58,264 bases of DNA, taken from positions 1-58,264 of the forward strand of contig NZ_MJIC01000019.1 in the NCBI RefSeq assembly GCF_001758465.1, in the 5' to 3' direction. The notes below the pieces were generated by a model, which did not search any database, had not been told where the DNA came from, and worked only from the letters and a program-made list of their open reading frames with translations. Source of the stretch: Marisediminitalea lipolytica. Lineage in GTDB: Bacteria; Pseudomonadota; Gammaproteobacteria; Enterobacterales; Alteromonadaceae. Shown here piece by piece: positions 8,862-17,229 of the stretch; within the stretch, counting starts at the first letter, position 1; each line of letters opens with the position of its first letter. Made by a program: the position numbers and the translations under genes.

Positions 8862-11800
8862 TTAGTTTTCTTCCAGCTCGATATTGATACCGAGTGAACG
8901 GATTTCTTTAAGCAGTACGTTGAATGACTCAGGCATGCCTGGTTCCATTCTGTGATCGCCATCAACGATGTTCTTGTACATTTTGGTACGACCGTTAACG
9001 TCATCCGACTTAACAGTAAGCATTTCCTGCAGGGTGTAAGCGGCACCGTATGCTTCCAGTGCCCACACTTCCATCTCACCGAAGCGCTGACCACCGAATT
9101 GTGCTTTACCACCCAGCGGCTGCTGAGTAACCAGGCTGTAAGAACCGGTTGAACGCGCGTGCATCTTGTCGTCAACCAAGTGGTTCAGTTTCAGCATGTA
9201 CATGTAACCAACGGTAACCGGACGTTCAAATTCACGACCAGTACGGCCATCAAACAGGGTAATTTGCCCGCTCTCAGGAATATCCGCCAGTTTTAACATC
9301 TGTTTGATTTCAGATTCGCGCGCACCGTCGAATACTGGCGTTGCTACTGGTACACCTTTACGCAGGTTGTTAGCTAAACGCAGTACTTCGTCGTCAGTAA
9401 AGGTGCCAATATCGACCTGTTTAGGGTTGTCACCCAGGTCGTATACTTCCTGCAGGAAGCCACGCAGTTTCTGCATTTCTTCTTGCTCTTTCAGCATACG
9501 GTCGATCTTAACGCCAAGACCATGCGCAGCCATACCCAAGTGTGTTTCAAGGATCTGACCGATGTTCATCCGCGACGGTACACCCAGTGGGTTAAGTACG
9601 ATGTCTACCGGCGTGCCGTTTTCATCGTATGGCATATCTTCTACCGGGATTACGGTAGAGATAACACCCTTGTTACCGTGACGACCTGCCATCTTGTCAC
9701 CAGGCTGGATATGACGCTTAACAGCCAGATAAACCTTAACGATCTTAAGTACGCCAGGCGCCAGATCATCACCCTGGGTGATCTTGCGACGCTTAACTTC
9801 AAATTTCTTATCGAAATCCGCTTTGATTTCGTCGTGCTGGGCACCGATTTGATCCAGGTCGCTTTGCAGATCTGCATCTGTCAGCGGCAGGTCAAACCAT
9901 TTTTCGCGTGGCATGCTGTCCAGCTTAGCCTGGTCAACACCAGCTTTAAGCAACAGGTTAGCAGCACGAGCAAAGATACCGTCAGCCAGGATATTGAATT
10001 CATCCGACAGGTCCTTCTTAACCTGACGTAACTGCATGTCTTCAATTTCCAGCGCACGTTTGTCTTTTTCTACGCCATCACGGGTAAATACCTGAACGTC
10101 GATAACCGTACCGTGTACAGAGTTAGGTACACGCAGAGAGGTATCTTTAACGTCAGAGGCTTTTTCACCGAAGATAGCACGTAACAGTTTTTCTTCCGGC
10201 GTTAGCTGAGTTTCGCCTTTTGGCGTTACCTTACCAACCAGAATGTCACCGCCCTTCACTTCTGCACCAATGTAAACAACACCAGATTCATCCAGCTTGC
10301 TTAAGGCAGACTCACCAACGTTTGGAATATCAGAAGAAATTTCTTCTGGCCCCAACTTGGTGTCACGAGCGATACAGCTCAGTTCCTGAATGTGGATCGT
10401 AGTGAAACGGTCTTCCTGAGCAACACGCTCAGAAATCAGGATTGAGTCTTCGAAGTTATAACCGTTCCAAGGCATAAACGCGATACGCATGTTCTGGCCA
10501 AGCGCCAGGTCACCTAAGTCCGTAGACGGACCATCAGCCAGTACATCGCCCGCTACGATCGGGTCACCGACGTTACAGGTTGGACGCTGGTTAATACAGG
10601 TGTTCTGGTTTGAACGGGTGTATTTGTTCAGGTTGTAGATATCGATACCGGCTTCACCAGCAAACATCTCATCTTCGTCAACCTTAATTACGATACGGCT
10701 GGCGTCAACATAGTCAACAACACCACCACGCTTGGCAACTACGGTAACACCGGAGTCAACTGCAATGGTTTTTTCCATACCGGTACCAACCAGCGGCTTA
10801 TCAGCGCGCAGAGTAGGTACAGCCTGACGTTGCATGTTCGCACCCATCAGGGCGCGGTTAGCATCATCGTGTTCCAGGAACGGGATAATGCTCGCAGCAA
10901 TAGATACGATTTGCTGTGGTGAAACGTCCATGTATTTGATGTCTTCTTTCGGCATCAGAGTGGTTTCACCACGGTGACGACATGGGATCAGGTCATCAAC
11001 CAGTTCCATGCTGTCAGTCAGCGCTACGTTTGCCTGGGCAATCGCAAACTGACCTTCTTCAATTGCTGATAAGTAATCGATTTCATCAGTCACAACACCG
11101 TCAACAATGCGACGGAATGGTGTTTCAAGGAAACCAAAGTCATTGGTACGGGCAAAGCTCGCCAACGAGTTGATCAGACCGATGTTCGGACCTTCAGGAG
11201 TTTCGATTGGACACAGACGACCGTAGTGAGTCGGGTGTACGTCCCGAACCTCAAAGCCTGCACGTTCACGAGTCAGACCACCCGGGCCTAAGGCAGAAAT
11301 ACGACGTTTGTGCGTAACTTCTGACAGCGGGTTGTTCTGGTCCATAAACTGAGACAGTTGAGAAGAACCGAAGAATTCTTTAACCGCGGCTGAGATAGGC
11401 TTAGCGTTAATCAGATCCTGTGGCATAACGTTGTCCAGGTCACCCAGAGACAGACGTTCTTTAACCGCACGCTCTACACGTACTAAACCAACACGGAACT
11501 GGTTCTCAGCCATTTCACCAACAGAACGGATACGACGGTTACCCAGGTGGTCGATATCGTCCACTTCGTCTTTACCGTCACGGATCAGGATAAGCTGCTT
11601 CATCACATCGATGATGTCTTGCTTATCCAGGGTACCTGAACCTACCAGTTCTTCACGACCTAAACGGCGGTTGAACTTCATACGACCAACAGATGACAGG
11701 TCATAACGCTCTTCAGAGAAGAACAGGTTGTCAAACAGCGTTTCGGCAGCATCTTTTGTAGGTGGTTCACCGGGACGCATCATGCGGTAGATTTCTACCA

Positions 11801-12890
11801 GCGCTTCCAGGCGATTTGTTGAACTGTCGATACGCAGTGTGTCTGAAATATATGAACCGTGATCAAGCTCGTTGATGTACAGGGTAGTAAATTCTTTAAT
11901 ACCTGCCTGGCTTAACTGAGCCAACGTTTCCAGCGTTACTTCATCGTTAGCGGTTACCAGTACTTCACCGGTATCTTCGTTAATATAAGTATCACCGTAA
12001 ACACGTCCAGCCAGATACTCAACCGGTACTTCCAGTTCAGTTACGTTGGCTTTTTCCAGCGCACGGGTATGACGGGCTGAAATACGACGACCAGCTTCTA
12101 CCAGTACGTTGCCTTCGCCATCTAAAATATCAAACTGTGCAGTTTCACCGCGCAAACGATCAGGAATAACTTCCATCATCATCTTATTATCGGCAATACG
12201 AACCTGTACTTTGTCAAAGAAAGTATCCAGGATTTCTTCAGTGGTCATTTCCAGAGCACGAAGAATAATGGTTGCAGGCAGCTTACGGCGACGGTCGATA
12301 CGTACAAACAGGTTATCTTTAGGGTCAAACTCGAAGTCTAACCAAGAACCACGGTAAGGAATGACACGTGCGTTATAAAGTACTTTACCTGATGAGTGCG
12401 TTTTACCTTTATCGTGATCATAGAACACGCCAGGTGAACGGTGCAGCTGAGAAACGATAACACGCTCGGTACCATTAATGACGAACGTACCGTTCTCTGT
12501 CATTAACGGGATCTCACCCATGTACACTTCTTGTTCTTTAATGTCTTTTACAGTACCAGGTGCTGCTTCTTTATCGAATAATACCAGGCGCAGTTTCACT
12601 CTTAACGGAGCGGAGAAAGTTACACCACGGATTTGACATTCTTTTACGTCAAATACGGGCTCGCCTAGGCGGTAACTAACATATTGTAATTCTGAATTGC
12701 CAGAGTAACTTTTAATTGGAAACACAGAGCGGAATGCTGCTTCCAAACCATATTGACCATCCGGATCGATATCAATAAATTTCTTGAAAGAATCTAGCTG
12801 GATTGAAAGAAGGTATGGAATTTCCAATACCTGTGGGCGTTTGCCAAAATCCTTACGGATACGTTTCTTTTCGCTATAAGAGTAAACCAT
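8862..12890 (-). CDS. rpoB: DNA-directed RNA polymerase subunit beta
   Basis: Core RNA polymerase subunit that forms the rifampicin pocket. The open frame extends 20 codons further upstream. The start is placed at MVYSYSEKKRIRKDFGKRP because this matches the family N-terminus, gives 1342 residues (the same as E. coli), and has a GAGGAA ribosome-binding site just before the ATG. The rifampicin-resistance cluster reads SSQLSQFMDQNNPLSE followed by THKRRISALGPGG, wild type at the usual resistance positions. It follows rplL by 283 bp, with an attenuator-like hairpin between, and precedes rpoC. Confidence 0.98.
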   Translation of the reverse strand: MVYSYSEKKRIRKDFGKRPQVLEIPYLLSIQLDSFKKFIDIDPDGQYGLEAAFRSVFPIKSYSGNSELQYVSYRLGEPVFDVKECQIRGVTFSAPLRVKLRLVLFDKEAAPGTVKDIKEQEVYMGEIPLMTENGTFVINGTERVIVSQLHRSPGVFYDHDKGKTHSSGKVLYNARVIPYRGSWLDFEFDPKDNLFVRIDRRRKLPATIILRALEMTTEEILDTFFDKVQVRIADNKMMMEVIPDRLRGETAQFDILDGEGNVLVEAGRRISARHTRALEKANVTELEVPVEYLAGRVYGDTYINEDTGEVLVTANDEVTLETLAQLSQAGIKEFTTLYINELDHGSYISDTLRIDSSTNRLEALVEIYRMMRPGEPPTKDAAETLFDNLFFSEERYDLSSVGRMKFNRRLGREELVGSGTLDKQDIIDVMKQLILIRDGKDEVDDIDHLGNRRIRSVGEMAENQFRVGLVRVERAVKERLSLGDLDNVMPQDLINAKPISAAVKEFFGSSQLSQFMDQNNPLSEVTHKRRISALGPGGLTRERAGFEVRDVHPTHYGRLCPIETPEGPNIGLINSLASFARTNDFGFLETPFRRIVDGVVTDEIDYLSAIEEGQFAIAQANVALTDSMELVDDLIPCRHRGETTLMPKEDIKYMDVSPQQIVSIAASIIPFLEHDDANRALMGANMQRQAVPTLRADKPLVGTGMEKTIAVDSGVTVVAKRGGVVDYVDASRIVIKVDEDEMFAGEAGIDIYNLNKYTRSNQNTCINQRPTCNVGDPIVAGDVLADGPSTDLGDLALGQNMRIAFMPWNGYNFEDSILISERVAQEDRFTTIHIQELSCIARDTKLGPEEISSDIPNVGESALSKLDESGVVYIGAEVKGGDILVGKVTPKGETQLTPEEKLLRAIFGEKASDVKDTSLRVPNSVHGTVIDVQVFTRDGVEKDKRALEIEDMQLRQVKKDLSDEFNILADGIFARAANLLLKAGVDQAKLDSMPREKWFDLPLTDADLQSDLDQIGAQHDEIKADFDKKFEVKRRKITQGDDLAPGVLKIVKVYLAVKRHIQPGDKMAGRHGNKGVISTVIPVEDMPYDENGTPVDIVLNPLGVPSRMNIGQILETHLGMAAHGLGVKIDRMLKEQEEMQKLRGFLQEVYDLGDNPKQVDIGTFTDDEVLRLANNLRKGVPVATPVFDGARESEIKQMLKLADIPESGQITLFDGRTGREFERPVTVGYMYMLKLNHLVDDKMHARSTGSYSLVTQQPLGGKAQFGGQRFGEMEVWALEAYGAAYTLQEMLTVKSDDVNGRTKMYKNIVDGDHRMEPGMPESFNVLLKEIRSLGINIELEEN

Positions 12891-13105
12891 GGGTTCCTCA
12901 GCCTGCTGATTTTTGACCCAACCTGTTGCCGTAATACACGTCGACAACAAACTTCCAGTACCCTTTCACAGGGAACAATCAGATAGCATACACCAAAAAT
13001 TAACCAATTTTTAGTTAACTTGTTGGTTTGTTGCTAAATAAATTATTCTCGGTGGTGGCGCATGATGTGTACAGACAAGGGTAATAAACCGTACACCCTA
13101 CAGCG

Positions 13106-13139
13106 CAAAAAGGCTGGTGGTCTAAAAAACCACCAGCCT
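13106..13139 (-). terminator. Attenuator-like hairpin between rplL and rpoB
   Basis: Perfect 11-bp stem (13111-13121 with 13129-13139) and a 7-base loop. On the minus strand it is followed by TTTTTGCGC. It has the form of an intrinsic terminator but lies inside the rplKAJL-rpoBC transcription unit. In E. coli a partial terminator at the equivalent place lowers rpoBC expression relative to the ribosomal proteins. The same role is inferred here. Confidence 0.75.
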
Positions 13140-13173
13140 GTGCCATTTCTGGCAAGCAATCTGCTAGCGCAAA

Positions 13174-13548
13174 TTACTTGATTTCAACTTCTGCACCAGC
13201 TTCTTCAAGCTCTTTCTTCAGTGCTTCAGCTTCTTCTTTGCTTACGCCTTCTTTGATAGCTTTAGGAGCAGATTCAACTACTTCTTTAGCTTCTTTCAGA
13301 CCTAAGCCAGTCGCGCCGCGAACTGCTTTGATTACTGCAACCTTGTTGCCACCGAATGAAGTCATTACAACGTCAAATTCAGTTTTTTCTTCAACAGCAG
13401 CAGCTTCACCAGCTACAGCAGGACCAGCAACTGCAACAGCAGCAGCAGATACGTTGAATTTTTCTTCAGCTGCTTCGATCAGTTCAACCAGTTCCATTAC
13501 TGGCATTTCAGCGATCGCGTTTAAGATATCTTCTTTAGTTAGAGCCAT
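13174..13548 (-). CDS. rplL: 50S ribosomal protein L7/L12
   Basis: Stalk protein of the large subunit that recruits translational GTPases. The 124-residue protein has the N-terminal dimerisation helix (ALTKEDILNAIAEMPVMELVELIEAAEEKF), an alanine/valine-rich hinge, and the C-terminal GTPase-binding domain with NKVAVIKAVRGATGLGLKEAKE. It lies 57 bp after rplJ. L10 and L7/L12 together form the stalk and, in E. coli, the regulator of their own mRNA. Confidence 0.97.
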   Translation of the reverse strand: MALTKEDILNAIAEMPVMELVELIEAAEEKFNVSAAAVAVAGPAVAGEAAAVEEKTEFDVVMTSFGGNKVAVIKAVRGATGLGLKEAKEVVESAPKAIKEGVSKEEAEALKKELEEAGAEVEIK

Positions 13549-13605
13549 TTTCTCTAAACTCCTGGGATTAAAATGTTAAAAAAATCAATATGCCAAAAAC
13601 GCCAA

Positions 13606-14124
13606 TTACTTGGTGTCTTTGACCGCCGCCAATACACGCACAAATTTGGCAGGAACTTCGTTGATTGTTTGAACGAACTTGCCAACTGGTGCTTTGAAGG
13701 TTGCAAGTAATTTCGCAAGCGCTTCGTCGCGGGTAGGCAGAGCTGCAACTGCATCCAGTTTTTCTGGACCAAGCAGACCACTACCAATTGAAAGTGCAGT
13801 TACTTGCAGTTTCTTGTTTTCTTTAATGAAGTCTTTGAACAGACGCGCTGCGCCGCCCGGAGCTTCTAAAGAAAAACCATAGATCAGTGGGCCGGTTAAG
13901 GCGCTGTCTAAGTCTGCAAATTTGCTGTCTGCTAATGCACGTTTAGCCAGAGTGTTACGTACAACCTTCAGGTATACGCCTTGCTCACGGGCTTTAACGC
14001 GCAGGGCAGTCAGCTCTGCTACTTCCATTCCACGGTATTCAGCAACGGCAACGGATAGAGCGCGAGACGCAACATCAGATACTTCTGCTACGATCTCTTT
14101 TTTAGCTGCTAAGCCTAGTGCCAC
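13606..14124 (-). CDS. rplJ: 50S ribosomal protein L10
   Basis: Stalk base protein that anchors L7/L12 dimers to 23S rRNA. The open frame runs to 14181, but the family N-terminus (xALxLxxKxxIVAEV) corresponds to a GTG codon at 14124. That codon is preceded by AAGAAGGTG as ribosome-binding site. This start gives 172 residues, close to the usual 165. The 19 codons upstream of the GTG would fall within the L10 leader and are probably not translated. It lies in the order rplK-rplA-leader-rplJ-rplL. Confidence 0.95.
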   Translation of the reverse strand: MALGLAAKKEIVAEVSDVASRALSVAVAEYRGMEVAELTALRVKAREQGVYLKVVRNTLAKRALADSKFADLDSALTGPLIYGFSLEAPGGAARLFKDFIKENKKLQVTALSIGSGLLGPEKLDAVAALPTRDEALAKLLATFKAPVGKFVQTINEVPAKFVRVLAAVKDTK

Positions 14125-14139
14125 TGAGTTCACCTTCTT

Positions 14140-14420
14140 AAAATCTGATGTTGTTACCAATGTAACGTCATCAGGGTTCACAGATTGATGCCAACGTTAT
14201 GAAGGCACCGCTCTACGGTGTTTTTTACCCCAGAGAGTCTGAGTTCAAACCACCGTCTGCGCAGGCTGGTCGATTAAGTAACGCATTGAATGTAAAAGTT
14301 CTCTTACCTCTTTTACTGCGTTACGCCTGCGGTCTAGGACGGGAGCCAGAAATCGCTACTGCGAAATAATGGCTCCAACCCAAAACCGAAGAGAATGCCG
14401 ATTGAATCAACCGGCAAGGG
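14140..14420 (-). promoter_or_regulatory. L10 leader-type structured mRNA region
   Basis: The roughly 300-bp gap between rplA and rplJ holds strong secondary structure on the minus strand. A long hairpin runs 14278-14324, with GTAACGCA pairing to TGCGTTAC and, inside it, GTAAAAG pairing to CTTTTAC with an asymmetric bulge. A small CACCG/CGGTG hairpin lies nearer rplJ. In E. coli and relatives this interval holds the L10(L12)4 autoregulatory leader. Position and a bulged helix fit that element, but a covariance-model match was not run. Confidence 0.6.
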
Positions 14421-14423
14421 GCA

Positions 14424-15119
14424 TTACTGACCTACGGTCGCCTTATCAACAGAAACGCCGGCGCCCATAGTGGTGCTCAGGCTTACTTTCTTGATGTAAG
14501 TACCTTTGGCAGAAGAAGGCTTGGCTTTCTTCAGTGCTTCCAGTAATGCTTCTAAGTTTTCTTTGATTTGATCCGCTTCGAAAGCGATCTTACCAATGCT
14601 AGCGTGGATGATACCGTTCTTATCGTTACGGTAGCGAACCTGACCAGCTTTAGCATTTTTAACTGCAGTAGCAACGTCTGGCGTTACAGTACCAGTTTTA
14701 GGGTTAGGCATCAGGCCACGTGGACCTAAGATTTGACCTAACTGACCAACAACACGCATTGCGTCCGGGCTGGCAACTACTACGTCAAAGTTCATTTCGC
14801 CTTTCTTAACCAGCTCAGCCAGGTCATCCATACCAACGATGTCTGCACCAGCTGCTTTAGCGGCTTCAGCGTTTGCACCCTGAGTGAATACGGCAACGCG
14901 AACATCTTTACCAGTACCGTTAGGCAGTACAGTTGCACCACGTACGTTTTGGTCAGATTTCTTAGCGTCGATACCCAGGTTTACCGCTACATCTACGCTT
15001 TCAGGGAAGTTTGCAGTTGCCAGTTCTTTTAACAGTGCAACAGCTTCTGAGAAATCGTACTCTTTAGAAGCGTCGATTTTTTCACGGATTAAACGTGCGC
15101 GTTTAGTTAATTTAGCCAT
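14424..15119 (-). CDS. rplA: 50S ribosomal protein L1
   Basis: L1 stalk protein that assists release of deacylated tRNA and, in E. coli, represses translation of the L11-L1 mRNA. The protein has 231 residues, normal for the family, starting MAKLTKRARLIREKI. The conserved segments GRVMGPRGLMPNPKTGT-like (LGPRGLMPNPKTGTVTPD) and KGTYIKKVSLSTTMG are present. The gene begins 4 bp after the rplK stop, so the two are translationally close and surely one operon. Confidence 0.97.
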   Translation of the reverse strand: MAKLTKRARLIREKIDASKEYDFSEAVALLKELATANFPESVDVAVNLGIDAKKSDQNVRGATVLPNGTGKDVRVAVFTQGANAEAAKAAGADIVGMDDLAELVKKGEMNFDVVVASPDAMRVVGQLGQILGPRGLMPNPKTGTVTPDVATAVKNAKAGQVRYRNDKNGIIHASIGKIAFEADQIKENLEALLEALKKAKPSSAKGTYIKKVSLSTTMGAGVSVDKATVGQ

Positions 15120-15123
15120 TCGA

Positions 15124-15552
15124 TTAACCCTCTACCTTCAGACCCATGGCGCGAGCAGAACCCGCGATAGTACGAACAGCCGCTTCTAAAGAAGCTGCAG
15201 TCAGATCCGGCTCTTTTACCTTGGCGATTTCTTCCAATTGAGCAACAGTCACAGTACCCACTTTTTCAGTGTTTGGACGGCCAGAACCACTCTTGATACC
15301 GGCCGCTTTTTTCAGCAGGTAAGAAGCAGGAGGAGTCTTGGTAACGAATGTGAAAGAACGATCTTCGTATACAGTAATTTCTACTGGTACTGGAGCGCCT
15401 TTTTCCAGACTTTCGGTTTTAGCGTTGAAAGCCTTACAGAATTCCATGATGTTCACACCATGCTGACCCAGTGCAGGACCAACTGGTGGAGATGGGTTAG
15501 CAGCACCAGCTGCAACCTGAAGCTTAATTAAGCCTGTTACTTTTTTAGCCAT
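15124..15552 (-). CDS. rplK: 50S ribosomal protein L11
   Basis: Binds the GTPase-associated region of 23S rRNA and is needed for RelA-dependent stringent signalling. The protein has 142 residues with the N-terminal KLQVAAGAANPSPPVGPALGQHG motif, a proline-rich thiostrepton-contact region. It is the first gene of the rplKAJL-rpoBC operon, downstream of a strong promoter. The 90-base leader includes two small inverted repeats (GCAGAT/ATCTGC and CGTTA/TAACG) that may serve L1 binding; this is inference only. Confidence 0.97.
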   Translation of the reverse strand: MAKKVTGLIKLQVAAGAANPSPPVGPALGQHGVNIMEFCKAFNAKTESLEKGAPVPVEITVYEDRSFTFVTKTPPASYLLKKAAGIKSGSGRPNTEKVGTVTVAQLEEIAKVKEPDLTAASLEAAVRTIAGSARAMGLKVEG

Positions 15553-15641
15553 TTTAAATGCTCTCGTTATGGGTCTAACGCCTCGCAGATATCGAGATTA
15601 TCTGCTCAATCGGCTTCCCGGTTCCAATAAAAGGGGCGCGA

Positions 15642-15670
15642 ATTATAGGCTAACAAATAGCCTGATGCAA
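15642..15670 (-). promoter_or_regulatory. Sigma-70 promoter of rplKAJL-rpoBC
   Basis: On the minus strand TTGCAT (-35, 15665-15670) and a perfect TATAAT (-10, 15642-15647) are separated by 17 bases. They are followed by a GC-rich discriminator (TCGCGCCCC). It lies between the nusG terminator and rplK, about 85 bp upstream of the rplK start. The discriminator composition suggests growth-rate or stringent control. Confidence 0.8.
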
Positions 15671-15704
15671 CCACTATTACAAAATTGTTTGATCATTTTC
15701 TTAA

Positions 15705-15739
15705 ACAAAAAAGCCTCAGCCACATTACCGTGGATAAGG
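15705..15739 (-). terminator. Intrinsic terminator after nusG
   Basis: Imperfect 10-bp stem (CCTTATCCAC with GTGGCTGAGG, one mismatch and one wobble) and a 6-base loop. On the minus strand it is followed by CTTTTTTG. It begins about 25 bases after the nusG stop and separates secE-nusG from the rplK promoter. Confidence 0.7.
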
Positions 15740-15763
15740 TTTTCCGATTTAAAGGGTTGGCTG

Positions 15764-16315
15764 TTAGCCTTTTTCGACCTGGCCGAATTCCAGCTCGACC
15801 GGCGTAGAGCGACCGAAGATAAGTACCGATACTTTTACGCGGCTTTTCTCGTAGTCTACTTCTTCTACCACACCGTTGAAGTCTGCAAACGGGCCGTCGA
15901 TAACGCGAACAACTTCGCCTGGCTCGAACAGTGTTTTTGGTCTTGGCTTGTCAACTGACTCTTCCAGTCGGTTAAGAATCGCGTCGGCTTCACGCTGTGA
16001 AATAGGCATTGGGCGATCAGAAGTACCGCCGATAAAGCCCAGAACCCGCGGCACGCTTTTTACTAAGTGCCATGAGTCTTCGTTCATTTCCATTTCTACC
16101 AGCACGTAGCCAGGGTAAAATTTACGCTCAGACTTACGTTTCTGACCTGCACGCATCTCTACCACTTCTTCAGTAGGAACAAGAACCTGACCGAAATAGT
16201 CTTCCATCTCGTGCATTTTGATGTATTCAAGCAGCGTTTTCTTTACGCGAGACTCATACTGAGAATAAGCCTGTACGACATACCAACGTTTTTTTGGTTT
16301 GTTCTCTTCAGTCAT
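15764..16315 (-). CDS. nusG: Transcription termination/antitermination factor NusG
   Basis: Binds RNA polymerase to suppress pausing, links to Rho or ribosomal protein S10, and acts in rRNA antitermination. The 183-residue protein has the NGN domain (KKRWYVVQAYSQYESRVKKTL, then GYVLVEMEM and VLGFIGG) and the C-terminal KOW domain (FEPGEVVRVIDGPFADFNGVVEEVD). It starts 3 bp after secE, so the two are co-transcribed, as in most bacteria. Confidence 0.97.
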   Translation of the reverse strand: MTEENKPKKRWYVVQAYSQYESRVKKTLLEYIKMHEMEDYFGQVLVPTEEVVEMRAGQKRKSERKFYPGYVLVEMEMNEDSWHLVKSVPRVLGFIGGTSDRPMPISQREADAILNRLEESVDKPRPKTLFEPGEVVRVIDGPFADFNGVVEEVDYEKSRVKVSVLIFGRSTPVELEFGQVEKG

Positions 16316-16318
16316 GCC

Positions 16319-16696
16319 TTACGCTCCTATACCCGTAATTAATCCAACAACCCAAACTAAAATACCGTCCAGTCCCCATAGCAGAAGCGCCGCAATAACG
16401 GTAGCAGCCAGTACGATAAGGGTTGTTTGGTTGAGCTCCTGACGCGATGGCCATACCACTTTGCGAACTTCCATACGGGAATCTTTAGCAAATGTCAGGA
16501 ATGCATCACCTTTCACCGTGGTAGTAGCGATAAAACCAGCGATAGCAACGCCAGCCACTGCGCCAATAGCACGATAAAGCACTGATAACTCACCATACAC
16601 ATAATTAGCAGTGATTACGCCAGCCAATAAGGCAAACACAACCAGCCACTTGAGTAAGTCCATTGAATTTGATGGATTTTCCGTTTTTTCGCTCAT
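16319..16696 (-). CDS. secE: Preprotein translocase subunit SecE
   Basis: Inner-membrane subunit of the SecYEG channel. The 125-residue protein has three hydrophobic segments (residues about 15-32, 37-55 and 93-123) and the conserved cytoplasmic amphipathic region FAKDSRMEVRKVVWPSRQELNQTTLIV. This is the three-span form known from E. coli. It lies directly upstream of nusG. The transcript most likely starts at the tRNA-Trp promoter and passes through the tRNA and the repeat unit, since no separate strong promoter is evident in the 63 bp before the start. Confidence 0.96.
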   Translation of the reverse strand: MSEKTENPSNSMDLLKWLVVFALLAGVITANYVYGELSVLYRAIGAVAGVAIAGFIATTTVKGDAFLTFAKDSRMEVRKVVWPSRQELNQTTLIVLAATVIAALLLWGLDGILVWVVGLITGIGA

Positions 16697-16763
16697 TACA
16701 AGACCCTAGCAATACGGCATATTTAAACCATTCGCTTAAGAAAGCGCGCGGTCATACTAAATT

Positions 16764-16943
16764 TGGCAGGGGTGGAGGGATTTCCTCAGATACGTCCTGT
16801 ATCTGACCGCAAGCGGCGCAAGAGCGGTACAAATCGTTCCCGACGATTTGTCAAACCCCGATGGCGGTTCTCACCCTCCACCGACTTGCTCTCCGACTGC
16901 ACTTTTGGAATCAATCCATCCCGCACATTTCAACTTTTAAATT
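16764..16943 (-). ncRNA. tRNA-linked repeat unit with duplicated tRNA-Trp 3' end
   Basis: Immediately 3' of tRNA-Trp, a 180-bp stretch ends in a second exact copy (23 bp of identity, about 16758-16780) of the tRNA-Trp 3' end and its flank. The copy covers the T-arm strand, the acceptor strand and GCCA. A 9-base segment (16874-16882) is perfectly complementary to part of that copy (16771-16779) and could close a domain. The domain contains hairpins ACAAATCGT/ACGATTTGT and CAGATAC/GTATCTG. The plan matches E. coli rtT repeats after tyrT (178-bp units ending in a tRNA 3'-end copy). A processed RNA is inferred, not shown. Confidence 0.6.
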
Positions 16944-17020
16944 TGGCAGGGGTGGAGGGACTCGAACCCCCAACCATCGGTTTTGGAGACCGCTGTTCTA
17001 CCAATTCGAACTACACCCCT
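16944..17020 (-). tRNA. tRNA-Trp (anticodon CCA)
   Basis: A complete cloverleaf can be drawn: acceptor AGGGGTG/CACCCCT; D-arm beginning TAGTTCGAATTGGTAGAAC; anticodon loop CTCCAAA with anticodon CCA; T-arm GGGGGTTCGAGTCCCTC; discriminator G and encoded CCA. It closely resembles E. coli tRNA-Trp. It lies upstream of secE behind its own strong promoter and is followed by the rtT-like unit. Confidence 0.95.
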
Positions 17021-17137
17021 AAATTCTTCTTTTCGAAGAAACTACCTCAGCCCTAAGGCCAATTTTACTTACACTCGCCTTGTGAAGTTATGTCGTCTTT
17101 TAGAGAAAAAGTGCGGCTTCGCAAGGGAGGGACGCGT

Positions 17138-17165
17138 ATTATACTCAACAGGGTATGAGATACAA
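17138..17165 (-). promoter_or_regulatory. Sigma-70 promoter of tRNA-Trp-secE-nusG
   Basis: Minus-strand TTGTAT (-35, 17160-17165) and a perfect TATAAT (-10, 17138-17143) are spaced by 16 bases. A GC-rich discriminator (ACGCGTCCCTCCC) follows, as in stable RNA promoters. A leader of about 110 nt precedes the tRNA. Confidence 0.78.
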
Positions 17166-17229
17166 GAGGTTTATTGTTAGGGAGACAACCACAACGTTGG
17201 ATTTAAAATATCCAAGTCGTCATCCCCGA

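Noticed and set aside
13178..13579. 133-codon frame antisense to rplL.
   Set aside because: A Ser/Ala/Thr-rich shadow of the alanine-rich L7/L12 gene.
14125..14181. N-terminal extension of L10 from 14181.
   Set aside because: The extra 19 codons lie in the L10 leader, have no family counterpart, and a GTG with a good ribosome-binding site exists at 14124.
16944..17020. Phage attachment site at the tRNA-Trp 3' end because of the 23-bp direct repeat.
   Set aside because: Only 180 bp of structured non-coding sequence separates the repeats and there is no integrase; the rtT-like explanation fits better.
16763..17056. Open frame across the tRNA-Trp region (97 codons, plus strand).
   Set aside because: It is antisense to tRNA-Trp and the rtT-like unit; its peptide includes the familiar artefact GVEGLEPPTIGFGDRCSTN that arises from translating tRNA genes backwards.
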